From: Sneathiella sp.
Lineage (GTDB): Bacteria; Pseudomonadota; Alphaproteobacteria; Sneathiellales; Sneathiellaceae
Direction: 5' to 3'
NCBI RefSeq assembly: GCF_002694385.1
Contig: NZ_NZMB01000010.1
Location: 191,342-255,068 of the forward strand
DNA length: 63,727 nucleotides
Part shown: piece by piece, positions 28,778-41,844 of the stretch
How the letters are laid out: every line of letters begins with the position of its first letter
Numbering within the stretch: the first letter of the stretch is position 1
The notes under the pieces: model-generated
Seen by the model: the letters and a program-made list of their open reading frames with translations, nothing else
What the model was told of the DNA's origin: nothing
Database searches by the model: none
Position numbers and translations under genes: made by a program

Positions 28778-29152
28778 TCAATAACGCTCAATCTCTGAGC
28801 TGGCCTTATGCTTGATTTGCAGGGCGATCAGATAGGCCTTCGCGGGCCGCAACAGACCAACACTCAGAATAAATATGACCGGCAGCCAGATCGCGAGCTG
28901 CACCCAGTAAGGCGGGTGATAGATCAATTCCGCCATGACGGCAAGCCCGCAGACCAGAAAACCAACAATAAGTATAATGAAAACAGCCGGGCCGTCACCG
29001 CTGTTGACGGCGCTGAAATCCTGCCCGCAGGTATCACAGCAATCGGTAACATCCAGGAAACCGGAAAAAAGTTTCCCCTTTCCACAGGACGGGCATTTGC
29101 AGGTAAGCCCGGCGCGCAAAGGGGAAACTGGCATGCCATAGGAATATGCCAT
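28778..29152 (-). CDS. DUF983 zinc-ribbon membrane protein
   Basis: A 124-residue protein with a zinc-ribbon-like head, CKCPSCGKGKLF and CCDTCGQDF, and two membrane helices (AVFIILIVGFLVCGLAVMA and VQLAIWLPVIFILSVGLL). This is the DUF983 architecture, found between ctaE and SURF1 in alphaproteobacterial cox operons. A role in oxidase assembly or copper handling is suspected from context only. Confidence 0.92.
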   Translation of the reverse strand: MAYSYGMPVSPLRAGLTCKCPSCGKGKLFSGFLDVTDCCDTCGQDFSAVNSGDGPAVFIILIVGFLVCGLAVMAELIYHPPYWVQLAIWLPVIFILSVGLLRPAKAYLIALQIKHKASSEIERY

Positions 29153-29163
29153 TACTTAACAGG

Positions 29164-29973
29164 TCAACTCCATGCAGGACCCGCGCCCCACCAGTAAATG
29201 GCGAAGAACAGGAACAGCCAGACCACGTCAACGAAATGCCAATACCATGCCGCCGCTTCAAAGCCGAAATGGTGGGTCGGCGTGAAATGGCCCTTCATCG
29301 CCCGGATCAGACAGACCAGCAGGAAGACCGTGCCGATGAACACATGGAAACCATGGAATCCGGTCGCCATATAAAAGGTGGACGGGTAAATGCCATCAGA
29401 GAAGGCGAACTGCGCATGGCTGTATTCATAAATCTGAACGCAGGTGAACGCGACACCCAGAATGACCGTCAGTGTCAGCCCTTGCACAAGCCCTTTGCGA
29501 TCCCCATGCTGAAGCGCATGATGCGCCCAGGTGACAGTTGTTCCGGACAGCAGCAGGATAATCGTGTTCAGAAGCGGGATATGCCACGGATCAAACGTTT
29601 GAATGCCTTCCGGAGGCCAGACGCCGCCGGTGACTTCCGTCGGGAACAGACCCGCATTGAAATAGGCCCAGAACCAGGCGACGAAAAACATCACCTCGGA
29701 CGCGATGAACATGATCATGCCATAGCGGAGACCTAGCTGGACAACCGGCGTATGGTGACCTTCATGCTCCCCCTCCCGGACAACATCACGCCACCAGGCG
29801 AAAGCCGTATACAAAAGGACAACCATGCCGACGGCGAAGACGGCATATCCTTTGTCATGCATCCACATAACGGCACCGATTGCCGTGACAAATGCCGCAA
29901 TCGACGATAACGCGGGCCAGGGGCTCGGATCCACCAGATGGTAGTCATGCTGCTTGGCGTGAGAATCTGCCAT
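29164..29973 (-). CDS. ctaE: Cytochrome c oxidase subunit III
   Basis: A 269-residue integral membrane subunit of the aa3-type oxidase with seven predicted helices. Start ATG 29973 has AGGAG at ideal distance. Subunit III motifs are [13 protein letters not shown] at the N-terminus, [23 protein letters not shown] with the conserved glutamate, and [12 protein letters not shown] and [11 protein letters not shown] near the C-terminus. It lies 64 bp after ctaG. Confidence 0.97.
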   Translation of the reverse strand: MADSHAKQHDYHLVDPSPWPALSSIAAFVTAIGAVMWMHDKGYAVFAVGMVVLLYTAFAWWRDVVREGEHEGHHTPVVQLGLRYGMIMFIASEVMFFVAWFWAYFNAGLFPTEVTGGVWPPEGIQTFDPWHIPLLNTIILLLSGTTVTWAHHALQHGDRKGLVQGLTLTVILGVAFTCVQIYEYSHAQFAFSDGIYPSTFYMATGFHGFHVFIGTVFLLVCLIRAMKGHFTPTHHFGFEAAAWYWHFVDVVWLFLFFAIYWWGAGPAWS

Positions 29974-30037
29974 TCTAAACTCCTGCAATTCGTCCGGATT
30001 TCATCCGGTCCTACTGATTATCAATATTTCCCGTTGG

Positions 30038-30625
30038 TCAATTTACATCAACCGATTTTTTATCGACTGTTGCCGACACATCCGTTTCTTCCTCTTCATC
30101 ACTGACAAAGAAGGTATAAGAAAGCGTAATAACCTTGACATCCTTCGCGTTCGGGTCCTGATCAATGGCCGGATCGACAAAGAAAGTGACCGGCATTTCC
30201 ACCCGTTCACCGGGCTTCAATACCTGTTCTGTAAAGCAGAAGCATTCGATCTTGGTAAAATACTGACCGACCTTTTGCGGCGTCACATTGAATGCCGCAG
30301 TTCCCGTCACCGTCTTGTCAGACGGGTTATAGGCTTCATAAAAGGCAAGGGCGGATTCCCCGACTTTCAACGTCATTTTATGCTGAACCGGTTTAAACGC
30401 CCAGGGCATGTCCCGCGCCGTGTTGGCGTCGAACTCAACCACGACCTCCCTGTCCAGCACCGTATCCGGGGCAAGGCTCGCCTGCTGTGTTGTTCCGCCA
30501 TATCCGGTCACCCGGCAGAAAAGATCATAGAGCGGAACCGATGCATAGGCGAGGCCGACCATACCGGCCGCAACCGACGCCAGAATAAGTGCAAGACGTT
30601 TGGATTTTCCCTGTGTCTTTTTCAT
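30038..30625 (-). CDS. ctaG: Cytochrome c oxidase assembly protein CtaG/Cox11
   Basis: A 195-residue, N-terminally anchored copper chaperone that builds CuB in subunit I. One helix (LALILASVAAGMVGLAYASVPLYDLFC) leads to a periplasmic domain with the copper-binding IECFCFTEQVL. The motif VPLYDLFCRVTGYGGT is diagnostic. Its start overlaps the stop of the 43-residue protein gene by one base (TGATG). Confidence 0.96.
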   Translation of the reverse strand: MKKTQGKSKRLALILASVAAGMVGLAYASVPLYDLFCRVTGYGGTTQQASLAPDTVLDREVVVEFDANTARDMPWAFKPVQHKMTLKVGESALAFYEAYNPSDKTVTGTAAFNVTPQKVGQYFTKIECFCFTEQVLKPGERVEMPVTFFVDPAIDQDPNAKDVKVITLSYTFFVSDEEEETDVSATVDKKSVDVN

Positions 30626-30756
30626 CAGCCTGTCGCTCCACCCGTCATCTTTACAATCGTGATAAGATAGAACAGAACCACCAGCGCCGCGAGAACGCCG
30701 CCAACGACAATGTTGCGAATGCGCCGCCGCCGGATAAAGTCATCATCCTTTGCCAT
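30625..30756 (-). CDS. 43-residue membrane protein in the cox operon (CoxF-like)
   Basis: A very short gene between ctaB and ctaG. Translation gives a basic cytoplasmic head MAKDDDFIRRRRIRNIVV, one hydrophobic helix (GGVLAALVVLFYLITIV) and a short tail KMTGGATG. It is tightly packed: its ATG follows the ctaB stop by one base and its stop overlaps the ctaG start. Similar tiny proteins occur at this operon position in other alphaproteobacteria and are sometimes called CoxF. Likely a single-pass oxidase assembly factor or small subunit; function inferred from place only. Confidence 0.8.
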   Translation of the reverse strand: MAKDDDFIRRRRIRNIVVGGVLAALVVLFYLITIVKMTGGATG

Positions 30757-30757
30757 A

Positions 30758-31678
30758 TCAGATCACCGTGCGAGCCAAGCTTTCGCCGAGCAATATGGCG
30801 AATAGCAGAAACAGATAGAGCAGGGAAAAGGCAAAAAGCTGCTTGGCGCTTTTCTCATCCTTGCCTTGCCATACCTTCAACGCCAGCACAAGAAACAGGC
30901 CGCTCAAAACAGCGGAACCCGCCCCGTAAACCACGCCTGCATAGCCAAGAAAATACGGCATAACGGCAATCGGGAACAACAACACACTGTATAGAACAAC
31001 ATAGCGGCGGGTCACGTCACGCCCGGCAACAACCGGCAGCATCGGCACCCCGGCCTTGGCGTAATCAATATCGCGCCACAGGGACAAAGCCCAGAAATGC
31101 GGGGGCGTCCACATGAAAATAATGGCAAACAGCACCAGCGATTCAACGCTGACATCCCCGGTCACCGCCGCCCAGCCGATCATCGGCGGAAAGGCCCCTG
31201 CGGCACCGCCGATCACGATATTCTGCGGCGTCCGGCGTTTCAGCCACATCGTATAGACAAAAACATAAAAAGCGATGGTGAGGGCGAGCAGCGCCGCCGC
31301 CACATAATTGATCGCAAGCCCCATCAAAACGACCGACGCAACAGAGAGCACCGTCCCGAAGGCGAGGGCTTCATTCGCACTCACCCGACCGGCCGGGATG
31401 GGACGCTCTTTCGTGCGTTCCATCACCGTGTCGATATCCGCATCATACCACATATTAATCGCGCCGGACGCGCCTGCGCCGACCGCAATGCAGAGAAGCG
31501 CCGTAAACGCCAGCACCGGGTGCAGACTGCCAGGCGCAACCACCAGACCAACAAGGCCGGTAAAAACGACAAGCGACATGACCCGCGGCTTCAGCAGGGC
31601 GAAATAGTCGCTGACCCGCGTCAAATCCGTATTGACGCGGGCCTCGATCGTTTCTTTTACAACGCTTGTGTCAGACAC
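30758..31678 (-). CDS. ctaB: Protohaem IX farnesyltransferase (haem O synthase)
   Basis: A 306-residue UbiA-superfamily membrane enzyme that farnesylates haem b to haem o for the oxidase. The prenyl-diphosphate motif is [21 protein letters not shown], and the start region [17 protein letters not shown] is typical. About eight to nine membrane helices are visible. It lies 17 bp after ctaD. Haem A synthase (CtaA) is not in the window. Confidence 0.97.
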   Translation of the reverse strand: MSDTSVVKETIEARVNTDLTRVSDYFALLKPRVMSLVVFTGLVGLVVAPGSLHPVLAFTALLCIAVGAGASGAINMWYDADIDTVMERTKERPIPAGRVSANEALAFGTVLSVASVVLMGLAINYVAAALLALTIAFYVFVYTMWLKRRTPQNIVIGGAAGAFPPMIGWAAVTGDVSVESLVLFAIIFMWTPPHFWALSLWRDIDYAKAGVPMLPVVAGRDVTRRYVVLYSVLLFPIAVMPYFLGYAGVVYGAGSAVLSGLFLVLALKVWQGKDEKSAKQLFAFSLLYLFLLFAILLGESLARTVI

Positions 31679-31695
31679 AAGAAACTCCTCAGGCC

Positions 31696-34178
<2,483 letters not shown>

Positions 34179-34241
34179 CTTTGCTTCCCGTCTGTGGTAA
34201 CGTGACTATTTCTTATGGCTTTGCCTGTGAACCAGTATACC

Positions 34242-34283
34242 CCGGCCCGGCCTTATTTTGGACAGTTTTTTGATCCGGGCCGG
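34242..34283. promoter_or_regulatory. GC-rich inverted repeat in the ctaC leader
   Basis: CCGGCCCGG (34242-34250) is perfectly complementary to CCGGGCCGG (34275-34283), with a 24-base loop containing a T-run. It lies 64 bp upstream of the ctaC start in a 479-bp divergent gap. It could be a leader RNA structure or a protein-binding site for cox expression. The remainder of the gap (34284-34657) is AT-rich, with one further palindrome at 34510. Confidence 0.45.
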
Positions 34284-34509
34284 CCCCTTGGCGGCAAATC
34301 AAAAAAAGCGATCCACTCGATTGCGCCGGAAACTACACCACCGATATGCTCCATAACAAGCCTGAGGTTGCATTTAATCGATTGAGCGGGTGAATTTTTT
34401 TTCAGCACGCTTTCGGAAAAAATGCAGTATCTTGTTATTTTTCAATATGTTAAAGCATATCTTCCTAACCTCCATTCGATAGCCTACACCCCCTTGATTT
34501 CAAAGGAAT

Positions 34510-34526
34510 TGTGACATTTTGTCACA
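34510..34526. promoter_or_regulatory. Palindromic operator-like site upstream of tldD
   Basis: TGTGACATTTTGTCACA is a perfect inverted repeat of TGTGAC around a 5-base centre. It resembles CRP/FNR-family half-sites but with one extra central base. It lies 132 bp upstream of tldD and 332 bp upstream of ctaC. The regulator is unknown. Confidence 0.5.
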
Positions 34527-34657
34527 GCATATTGGCGCAAAATACTTGTCTCCTTTTAGAATCTTTCAAATCACTTTCAGCCTTGCCTCGACAATCCCCT
34601 TCAAAAGTCACATATTCCCTTAAACGGAATGATTTATGAAACGGCCGGAGCCATTTG

Positions 34658-36088
34658 ATGACTGATATAACAACCGCCAACAACCTGTTCTTCACGCCGA
34701 TGGGGATGGACCGGGGAAAGGTGGAAAAACAGGTCACGCAAGCCTTGGAAAATGCCGACGATGGCGAATTATACCTTGAATACCGCCAGTCGGAGGGATT
34801 TTCCTTCGATGATGGACGGCTGCAAAGCGCAAGTTTCGATACGACACAGGGCTTTGGTCTGCGCGCCGTCATTGGAGAGGCAACAGGCTTCGCCCACGCC
34901 TCAGAACTTAGTGAACAGGCGATCCGCAACGCGGCGAGTACCGTACAGGCCGTCCAGTCTGGCAAAAGCGGCGTGATGTCCCTGCCCGCCGCCGGATCAA
35001 ACCGGTCACTTTATCGCGATGACAACCCGCTCAGCGAAATTCCGTTTGACGCCAAGGTCAAAGCCCTTGCGGAAATCGACGCCTACGCCCGGTCAAAGGA
35101 CAGCCGCGTTGTACAGGTCTCCGCCTCTCTGGCTGGATCCTGGCAGGCCATCGAGATTATCCGCGCGGGCGGCGAACGGGCGGGCGATATCCGGCCTCTT
35201 GTCCGTCTCAATGTGACCGTGATCGTCGAGCAGAATGGACGGCGCGAAGCGGGTTCCTTCGGCACCGGTGGCCGTACCGGCTACGGCTTCTACCTGGAGG
35301 AGGCAACCTGGAAACGCGCCGTTGACGAGGCCTATCGCCAGGCTGTCATCAATCTTGACTCCGTCGATGCCCCGGCAGGCGAGATGGATGTGGTGGTCGG
35401 CCCTGGCTGGCCGGGCATCATCCTGCATGAAGCCGTCGGGCACGGGCTGGAAGGAGACTTTAACCGCAAGAAAACATCCGTTTTCTCCGGACTTATGGGC
35501 GAACGGGTGGCGGCACCCGGCGTGACCGTTGTGGATGACGGAACCATCCCGGATCGCCGCGGATCCCTCAGCATTGACGATGAAGGCACGGCGACAAGCT
35601 GTACCCCCCTGATCGAGGATGGCATTCTCGTCGGCTATATGCAGGATCGGCAGAATGCCCGCCTGATGGGCGTGGAACCCACCGGCAACGGCCGCCGGGA
35701 AAGCTACGCCCACCTGCCCATGCCGCGCATGACCAATACCTATATGCTGGCGGGTGACCGCGATCCTGAAGAAATTGTCAAGTCGGTCAAAAAAGGTCTG
35801 TACACCGTCAATTTTGGCGGCGGACAGGTGGACATTACCTCTGGCAAATTTGTCTTTACCTGCACCGAAGCCTATCTGATCGAGGACGGCAAGCTGACCG
35901 CGCCCGTCAAGGGGGCGACCCTTATCGGAACGGGAAGTGAGGCTCTCAAGAAAGTTCGCGCGATTGGCAATGATATGGCGCTGGACAGCGGTATCGGCAC
36001 CTGCGGCAAGGCCGGACAGAGTGTGCCGGTCGGAGTCGGGCAACCCACGATGCTGATTGAGGGGCTGACCGTTGGCGGCACCGCATAA
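34658..36088 (+). CDS. tldD: Metalloprotease TldD
   Basis: A 476-residue TldD, the zinc-bearing partner of the TldD/TldE (PmbA) protease that processes modified peptides and degrades unfolded peptides. The zinc motif HEAVGH is in GWPGIILHEAVGHGLEGD. The C-terminal [26 protein letters not shown] is diagnostic. ATG 34658 has GGAG eight bases upstream. PmbA is encoded 6.6 kb downstream. Its 3' end overlaps the cytochrome gene. Confidence 0.96.
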   Translation: MTDITTANNLFFTPMGMDRGKVEKQVTQALENADDGELYLEYRQSEGFSFDDGRLQSASFDTTQGFGLRAVIGEATGFAHASELSEQAIRNAASTVQAVQSGKSGVMSLPAAGSNRSLYRDDNPLSEIPFDAKVKALAEIDAYARSKDSRVVQVSASLAGSWQAIEIIRAGGERAGDIRPLVRLNVTVIVEQNGRREAGSFGTGGRTGYGFYLEEATWKRAVDEAYRQAVINLDSVDAPAGEMDVVVGPGWPGIILHEAVGHGLEGDFNRKKTSVFSGLMGERVAAPGVTVVDDGTIPDRRGSLSIDDEGTATSCTPLIEDGILVGYMQDRQNARLMGVEPTGNGRRESYAHLPMPRMTNTYMLAGDRDPEEIVKSVKKGLYTVNFGGGQVDITSGKFVFTCTEAYLIEDGKLTAPVKGATLIGTGSEALKKVRAIGNDMALDSGIGTCGKAGQSVPVGVGQPTMLIEGLTVGGTA

Positions 36089-36926
36089 CAGAACGGAATG
36101 GCGCGCATCAGGGCCTCTTATATGCCTGCTGTCACCACTCCTGATGTTTTGCATGATCTTGCCGCTGCGGGCGGACGAGCGAAACTGGCTGCCCCCCGGC
36201 AGCATGACAGACATAACCCGGGACCCACCCGCCGAATTGATACGGCAGGATACCGTTCGTGATAAGCAATGGCTTTATGGTCGGCTGCTGTTTCACAGCC
36301 CCGCCCTTCTCGGGGAAAGGGCCGTCCGGATCGGCCTCTCCTGCAATAGCTGCCATACGAACGGCCATATCAATGCCGATTTTTATATAGAGGGGCTGTC
36401 CGACCGACCCGGCCGCGTCGATGTGACCCATCGCTTCTGGCAAGCGGGGTTTGATGACGGAAAGGACAATCCCCTTGATATCCCTACTTTGCGTGGCATT
36501 CGGGATAGCGCTCCTTATGGAACAGCCGTGCGTCTCCCGGACCTTCCATCCTTCACCCGGCATGTGATCGTCACCGAATTCGCGGGGCCTGAACCGAATA
36601 GCGGCGATCTTGATGCGCTCATCCACTATCTCGCCTCACTAATGGACACTCCTCCCGCTCATGCGGATGAAGCGCAGCAATCCGGACCGGAAACATCCTA
36701 TCTGACGCTTCTTGCGGGTCCGGTCGAGACAGAAAATTTTCACGAAGTTGACCGGCTTTACGAGCTGATCCGCAGTGATTACGGCCGCCGCATTGCGAAA
36801 ATGGACACTATCCCCGCCAGTCTGCGCAATGAGGTCACCCTGCTCAAATCGCTGCATGAAAAAGCCGCCGCAGATGATTTTGCGGCGGCGCGGGTTTCCT
36901 ATCAGGCGCTTATCGCCCGTCAGTAG
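36072..36926 (+). CDS. Mono-haem c-type cytochrome, peroxidase-like
   Basis: A 284-residue exported protein with one haem c site, CNSCH near residue 90, followed by [18 protein letters not shown]. The later [20 protein letters not shown] resembles the second domain of cytochrome c peroxidase/MauG proteins, but the second CxxCH is missing. The signal peptide is [17 protein letters not shown]. The start is a TTG at 36072 inside the tldD end, preceded by GAGGGG eight bases upstream; ATG 36144 would destroy the signal peptide. It overlaps the convergent gshA by 7 bp. Function unknown. Confidence 0.78.
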   Translation: MAAPHNRTEWRASGPLICLLSPLLMFCMILPLRADERNWLPPGSMTDITRDPPAELIRQDTVRDKQWLYGRLLFHSPALLGERAVRIGLSCNSCHTNGHINADFYIEGLSDRPGRVDVTHRFWQAGFDDGKDNPLDIPTLRGIRDSAPYGTAVRLPDLPSFTRHVIVTEFAGPEPNSGDLDALIHYLASLMDTPPAHADEAQQSGPETSYLTLLAGPVETENFHEVDRLYELIRSDYGRRIAKMDTIPASLRNEVTLLKSLHEKAAADDFAAARVSYQALIARQ

Positions 36927-38287
36927 GCATATTCCCTGAAAACCGGGTCGATATTCTCTTTCCATTCGCCATTAAACCGCTCCAGCATTTCTTCCGCGGG
37001 TGTACGGCCCTGCTTGACGATGGTCTTGAGAGCATTCAGAAAATGACTTTCATCTTCCCCGAAGCTGTCCAGCCGTTTACGCGCCTTGAGACCCGCCGCA
37101 GCGATATCCAGCACTTCAACTGCCAGTTCCTGCATGCGGCGTCCATCGGGCATGGGAGTTTTAAGGGCCATCGTATAGACGTCATTGCGGATGCGCTGGC
37201 GATCTTCCGCGGTCCAGCCTTTGACCAGATCCCAGGCCGCATCCAGCGCATCATCATCGTAAAGTAACCCGACCCAAAGCGCGGGAAGCGCACAGAGCCG
37301 CCGCCAGGGGCCTCCGTCCGCACCGCGCATTTCGAGGAAGCGTTTCATGCGCACTTCGGGAAAAAGCGTTGTCAGATGATTGTCCCAGTCAACAAGTGTC
37401 GGCTTCTCTCCCGGCAGGGCGGGCAGCTTTCCGGCAAGAAAATCCCGGAAAGACTGACCGGACGCATCCAGATAATCGCCATCGCGATAGACGAAATACA
37501 TCGGCACATCCAGCGCATAATCGACATATTGTTCAAATGAAAACCCGTCTTCAAAAACAAACGGGATCATGCCGGTGCGGTCGGGGTCCGTATCGGTCCA
37601 GATGAAGCTGCGATGACTGAGGTGGCCGTTCGGCCGCCCTTCGGTAAAGGGCGAATTGGCGAACAGAGCCGTGGCCAGCGGTTGCAGGGCAAGGCTGGTG
37701 CGGAACTTTTTCACCATGTCGGCTTCGGAGCCATAGTCAAGATTGACCTGTACGGTGCAGGAGCGGAACATCATATCCAGCCCATGCTGTCCGCGCGTTG
37801 GCATATATCTTTTCATGATCTGGTAACGCCCCTTCGGCATGATCGGCGTTTCCTTCAGGGTCCATTTGGGGCTGAAGCCAAGCCCCAGGAAGCCCACCCC
37901 CATTTCATCGCCGACCTCACGCACCTGGGCAAGATGAGTATGCACCTCAGCGCAGGTTTCATGCAGGGTTTCTACGGCGGCGCCGGAAAGCTCAAGCTGG
38001 CCGCCCGGTTCCAGGCTGACCGAGCAGCCTTCCTTGGACAGGGCGATGATATTGTCGCCTTCATACTCCGGATGCCAGCCGAACCGCTGCAACCCCTCCA
38101 GCATGGCGCGAATGCCTTTCGGCCCTTCGTAGCTTAAAGGTTCATGAGTATCGAGAGTGAAACCGAATTTTTCATGCTCTGTGCCGATGCGCCATTTATC
38201 GCTCGGTTTACACCCGCTCGCCGCAAATTCGACGAGTTGCGCCTTGTCATTGATTTCAACGGCATTGCCTTTGGAAGGTCCGGACAT
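36920..38287 (-). CDS. gshA: Glutamate-cysteine ligase
   Basis: A 455-residue class 3 (plant/alphaproteobacterial type) GshA, the first step of glutathione synthesis. Motifs [36 protein letters not shown] and [24 protein letters not shown] are characteristic. ATG 38287 has AAGGGGA upstream; the reading from 38320 lacks a site. It lies 140 bp behind rsmE on the same strand. Confidence 0.96.
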   Translation of the reverse strand: MSGPSKGNAVEINDKAQLVEFAASGCKPSDKWRIGTEHEKFGFTLDTHEPLSYEGPKGIRAMLEGLQRFGWHPEYEGDNIIALSKEGCSVSLEPGGQLELSGAAVETLHETCAEVHTHLAQVREVGDEMGVGFLGLGFSPKWTLKETPIMPKGRYQIMKRYMPTRGQHGLDMMFRSCTVQVNLDYGSEADMVKKFRTSLALQPLATALFANSPFTEGRPNGHLSHRSFIWTDTDPDRTGMIPFVFEDGFSFEQYVDYALDVPMYFVYRDGDYLDASGQSFRDFLAGKLPALPGEKPTLVDWDNHLTTLFPEVRMKRFLEMRGADGGPWRRLCALPALWVGLLYDDDALDAAWDLVKGWTAEDRQRIRNDVYTMALKTPMPDGRRMQELAVEVLDIAAAGLKARKRLDSFGEDESHFLNALKTIVKQGRTPAEEMLERFNGEWKENIDPVFREYAY

Positions 38288-38427
38288 GTGATCCCCTTGT
38301 TTATTCTCATGGCCGGGCAATGCGCCCTTAAGTCCGGCCTTGCATCCGAATTAAAGAATTGCGATGGCCGCATCAAGACAAAATTACATATTTTGTCTAA
38401 CGGTCACATTTTCAGCGGTCTTCAGCG

Positions 38428-39171
38428 TCAGGAGGTCCAGTCGCCATGAAAGGCCTGAAGCAGGGCAAGGGCCGCAATCACTGCCGTTTCCGCCCGCAAA
38501 ATTCTGGGGCCAAGTGAGATGGCATGGGTATTCGGTCGGGCCGCTATCATGGCAATTTCCTCATCCGCAAATCCCCCTTCTGGTCCGGTGACAATGGCCC
38601 ATTTTTGCGCAGCCGCAAGAGCAGGGATAACGTCTCCGGCGCCATTGCCGGTCAGTCGTTCGTTACAGAACAACAGCACCCGCTCCGGCTCCAGCGCCTC
38701 AAGCGCCTGCTGCAGGGGCATCAGCTCGCCAACTATAGGGATATTAAGGCGCTCACATTGTTCAGATGCTTCCAGCACCTGCAATTCCATCTTGTCCTCG
38801 CGCAGCCTTTCCGCATTGGTGCGCGCCGTCTGCACCGGTTGCAGGTTCGCCACCCCGAGCTCCGTTGCCTTCTGAACGATGAGAGCCGTCTGAATTTTTT
38901 TGACCGGCGCAAACAAAAGGGAAATGTCCGGTTCATCAATCTGTGGCCGCAATTGCTCCGTCACATGGACAAGACAATGGTTCTTATGTACCTCTTGCAG
39001 GGTACCAATCCACTCCCCGTCCCGCCCGTTGAAAAGCGCGATCCGCTCCCCCGCCGACTTGCGCATGACATTCGCCACATAATGCGACTGGCTTTTGTCC
39101 AGCACCACGCCGACATCCCGGCCAAGATCACTCGGAACGAACAGACGAAGCGAATATGGTTTTGGAAACAT
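38428..39171 (-). CDS. rsmE: 16S rRNA (uracil1498-N3)-methyltransferase
   Basis: A 247-residue RsmE-family SPOUT methyltransferase that methylates U1498 in 16S rRNA. The N-terminal PUA-like part SLRLFVP, HYVANVMRKSAGE is followed by KKIQTALIVQKATELGV, QTARTNAERL and the SAM-knot IVTGPEGGFADEEI and SLGPRILRAETA. ATG 39171 (MFPKPYSLRLF) matches the family start; the frame extends to 39264. It is divergent from ubiA. Confidence 0.94.
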   Translation of the reverse strand: MFPKPYSLRLFVPSDLGRDVGVVLDKSQSHYVANVMRKSAGERIALFNGRDGEWIGTLQEVHKNHCLVHVTEQLRPQIDEPDISLLFAPVKKIQTALIVQKATELGVANLQPVQTARTNAERLREDKMELQVLEASEQCERLNIPIVGELMPLQQALEALEPERVLLFCNERLTGNGAGDVIPALAAAQKWAIVTGPEGGFADEEIAMIAARPNTHAISLGPRILRAETAVIAALALLQAFHGDWTS

Positions 39172-39264
39172 GTATCTGAAAACCCGCGGCTGGATTGATG
39201 TGTTATATTGCGATACATAGCAATGAATATCATCTGCGTCATCTGTTGAGAGATCAGGAAACAA

Positions 39265-40200
39265 GTGAATATGCGACGAGCCGACCGGATTATAGCCGAT
39301 GCCAGCAAGCAGAACTGGGTGGATTTATACGCGCCCGATGGCCTGCAGCCCTATATGAAGCTGTCCCGGCTGGACCGCCCCATCGGCACCTGGCTGCTAT
39401 TGCTGCCCTGCCTCTGGTCCATCGCCCTTGCCGCCCCCGCAGGGGAATTTCCCGATTTGTGGCTGTTCATCCTGTTCGGGATCGGCGCACTGGTCATGCG
39501 CGGTGCGGGCTGCACCCTCAACGATATTGCCGACCGCAATTTCGACGGTCAGGTTGAACGCACCAAAAAGCGCCCCATCCCGAGCGGCCAGATCACTCTC
39601 ATCCAGGCCTTCCTCTGGCTGGGTCTGCAATGTCTGATCGGCCTGATGATCCTGTTGCAGTTCAATCTCTTCGCCATCCTTCTGGGCACCGCCAGCCTGA
39701 TTCTTGTCGCCATCTATCCCTTTGCCAAACGCTTTACCTACTGGCCGCAATTCTTTCTCGGCCTCGCCTTCAACTATGGCGCGATGCTGGGTTGGGCGGC
39801 AGTCAAGGGAGACCTCATCCTCGTCCCTGTCATCCTGTATCTCGGCGGCATCGCCTGGACACTCGGCTATGACACCATTTACGCCCATCAGGACAAGGAG
39901 GATGATATCCTTATCGGCGTCAAATCAACGGCTCTGAAACTGGGCGAGCAGACAAGACCCTGGCTCGCCGGATTTTATGCCGTGCTTTTCGCCTGCCTGC
40001 TGCTGAGCGGGTATCTCGCCGGCCTCACCCTCCCTTTTTATATCCTCATGGCGGGCGCGGGCGCTCATCTTTTCTGGCAGGTCAAATCGCTGAGAATTGA
40101 CGATTCCGATCTCTGTTTGCTGCTGTTCAAGTCCAACAAGATATTCGGCCTGATTGTGCTGGCAGCCATCATCGCCGGGAAATTCGCGCTGCCCTTTTAA
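39265..40200 (+). CDS. ubiA: 4-hydroxybenzoate octaprenyltransferase
   Basis: A 311-residue membrane prenyltransferase that joins the polyprenyl tail to 4-hydroxybenzoate in ubiquinone synthesis. The two Asp-rich motifs are [23 protein letters not shown] and [12 protein letters not shown]. Start is GTG 39265 behind AGGAA; ATG 39271 is possible. ubiD follows after 73 bp, so two consecutive steps of one pathway lie side by side. Confidence 0.96.
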   Translation: MNMRRADRIIADASKQNWVDLYAPDGLQPYMKLSRLDRPIGTWLLLLPCLWSIALAAPAGEFPDLWLFILFGIGALVMRGAGCTLNDIADRNFDGQVERTKKRPIPSGQITLIQAFLWLGLQCLIGLMILLQFNLFAILLGTASLILVAIYPFAKRFTYWPQFFLGLAFNYGAMLGWAAVKGDLILVPVILYLGGIAWTLGYDTIYAHQDKEDDILIGVKSTALKLGEQTRPWLAGFYAVLFACLLLSGYLAGLTLPFYILMAGAGAHLFWQVKSLRIDDSDLCLLLFKSNKIFGLIVLAAIIAGKFALPF

Positions 40201-40273
40201 ACCATGCTTTTGCTTTACCAAAGCAGCCCTCCTCGGGCATAGTCACGACGAATGCGAGTTTGAGGGAAAAAGA

Positions 40274-41782
40274 ATGGCGTACGGATCACTACGGGACTTC
40301 ATGGCGCAGCTGGAGCGGGACGGGAAACTCGTTCGGGTGAGCGAGCCGGTCTCAACCGATCTGGAGATGACGGAAATCCAGACCCGGCTGCTAGCCGAAG
40401 GCGGCCCGGCTGTCCTGTTTGAAAATCCGGTGAATGAGAAGGGTGAGAAGAGCGACATGCCTGTTCTCGTCAATCTGTTCGGTACTGTGGATCGTGTCGC
40501 CATGGGCATGAACCGCAAACCGGAAGAACTGCGCGAGGTCGGTGAAACCCTTGCCTTCCTGCGCCAGCCGGAACCCCCGGAGGGCGTCCGCGAAGCCATG
40601 GGAATGCTGCCGGTTCTTAAAACCGTGATGAGCATGCGGCCGAAAACGGTGAAATCCGCTGCGTGTCAGGAAGTGGTCCTGACCGGAGAGGATATTGACC
40701 TCGATCTGCTGCCGATCCAGACCTGCTGGCCGGGAGAGCCTGCCCCGCTGATCACCTGGCCACTGGTGGTGACAAAAGGCCCCGGTAAAGACAAGACGGA
40801 CGATTACAACCTCGGTATCTACCGGATGCAGAAACTGGGGAAGAACCGAACCCTGATGCGCTGGCTGAAACATCGCGGCGGGGCACAACATCATGCGCGA
40901 TGGGGCAAGGAAAAGCGGGAGCCGCTGCCCGTCGCTGTCGTGATTGGCGCTGACCCCGGCACCATCCTTGCCGCCGTCACGCCCATCCCCGATAATCTGT
41001 CGGAATATCAGTTTGCCGGGCTGCTGCGCGGGCAGAAGCTGGAACTGGTGGATTGCAAAACAGTCCCGTTGAAAGTGCCCGCCAGCGCCGAAATTATTCT
41101 GGAGGGGCATGTTTCTCTCGATGATTATGGCGATGAAGGGCCCTATGGCGACCATACGGGTTACTATAATTCGGTGGAAAGCTTCCCCGTCTTTACCATT
41201 TCGGCCATCACCATGCGGAAAAAGCCGATCTATCTGTCCACCTTTACCGGTCGGCCACCGGATGAGCCGAGCGTCCTTGGCGAAGCCCTGAATGAATTGT
41301 TCATCCCGCTGATCCAGCAGCAATTTCCCGAAATCACCGATTTCTGGCTGCCGCCGGAGGGGTGCAGCTACCGCATTGCCGTCATCTCCATGAAAAAAGC
41401 CTATCCCGGCCATGCCAAGCGGGTGATGATGGGCGCCTGGTCCTACCTCCGGCAGTTCATGTACACGAAATTCCTGATCATTGTGGATGACGATATTAAT
41501 GCGCGCGACTGGAAGGATGTCATGTGGGCCGTCTCAACGCGGATGGACCCGGTGCGCGATATTACAACTGTCGAGAACACACCGATCGACTACCTTGATT
41601 TTGCCTCCCCGGAATCCGGGCTCGGTGGCAAGCTTTGCCTTGATGCCACCAACAAGCTACCGCCAGAAACCCATCGGGAATGGGGACGCCAGATCCGTAT
41701 GGATCAGGAGATTATCGAAAAGGTTGACGATCTCTGGGACAGGCTCGGACTCCCGGGAAGCGGAAAAGCCATCTGGAAATAA
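40274..41782 (+). CDS. ubiD: UbiD-family decarboxylase
   Basis: A 502-residue prenylated-FMN-dependent decarboxylase, most likely 3-polyprenyl-4-hydroxybenzoate carboxy-lyase of ubiquinone synthesis given its neighbour ubiA. It starts [22 protein letters not shown] at ATG 40274 behind GAGGGA. Motifs [34 protein letters not shown] and the [24 protein letters not shown] region fit the family. UbiX, which makes the cofactor, is not in the window. Confidence 0.95.
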   Translation: MAYGSLRDFMAQLERDGKLVRVSEPVSTDLEMTEIQTRLLAEGGPAVLFENPVNEKGEKSDMPVLVNLFGTVDRVAMGMNRKPEELREVGETLAFLRQPEPPEGVREAMGMLPVLKTVMSMRPKTVKSAACQEVVLTGEDIDLDLLPIQTCWPGEPAPLITWPLVVTKGPGKDKTDDYNLGIYRMQKLGKNRTLMRWLKHRGGAQHHARWGKEKREPLPVAVVIGADPGTILAAVTPIPDNLSEYQFAGLLRGQKLELVDCKTVPLKVPASAEIILEGHVSLDDYGDEGPYGDHTGYYNSVESFPVFTISAITMRKKPIYLSTFTGRPPDEPSVLGEALNELFIPLIQQQFPEITDFWLPPEGCSYRIAVISMKKAYPGHAKRVMMGAWSYLRQFMYTKFLIIVDDDINARDWKDVMWAVSTRMDPVRDITTVENTPIDYLDFASPESGLGGKLCLDATNKLPPETHREWGRQIRMDQEIIEKVDDLWDRLGLPGSGKAIWK

Positions 41783-41844
41783 TACTGTTGCAGATCAGAC
41801 AATAATTCTGACATTGCCGTCAGAGATAATAATGGAAGCGTCAT

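Noticed and set aside
36144-36926. Cytochrome gene starting at ATG 36144
   Set aside because: It would cut the signal peptide, and haem attachment needs export. The TTG at 36072 with GAGGGG eight bases before is better.
40207-40227. Terminator between ubiA and ubiD
   Set aside because: TGCTTT and AAAGCA form a six-base stem without a T-tract, too weak to call.
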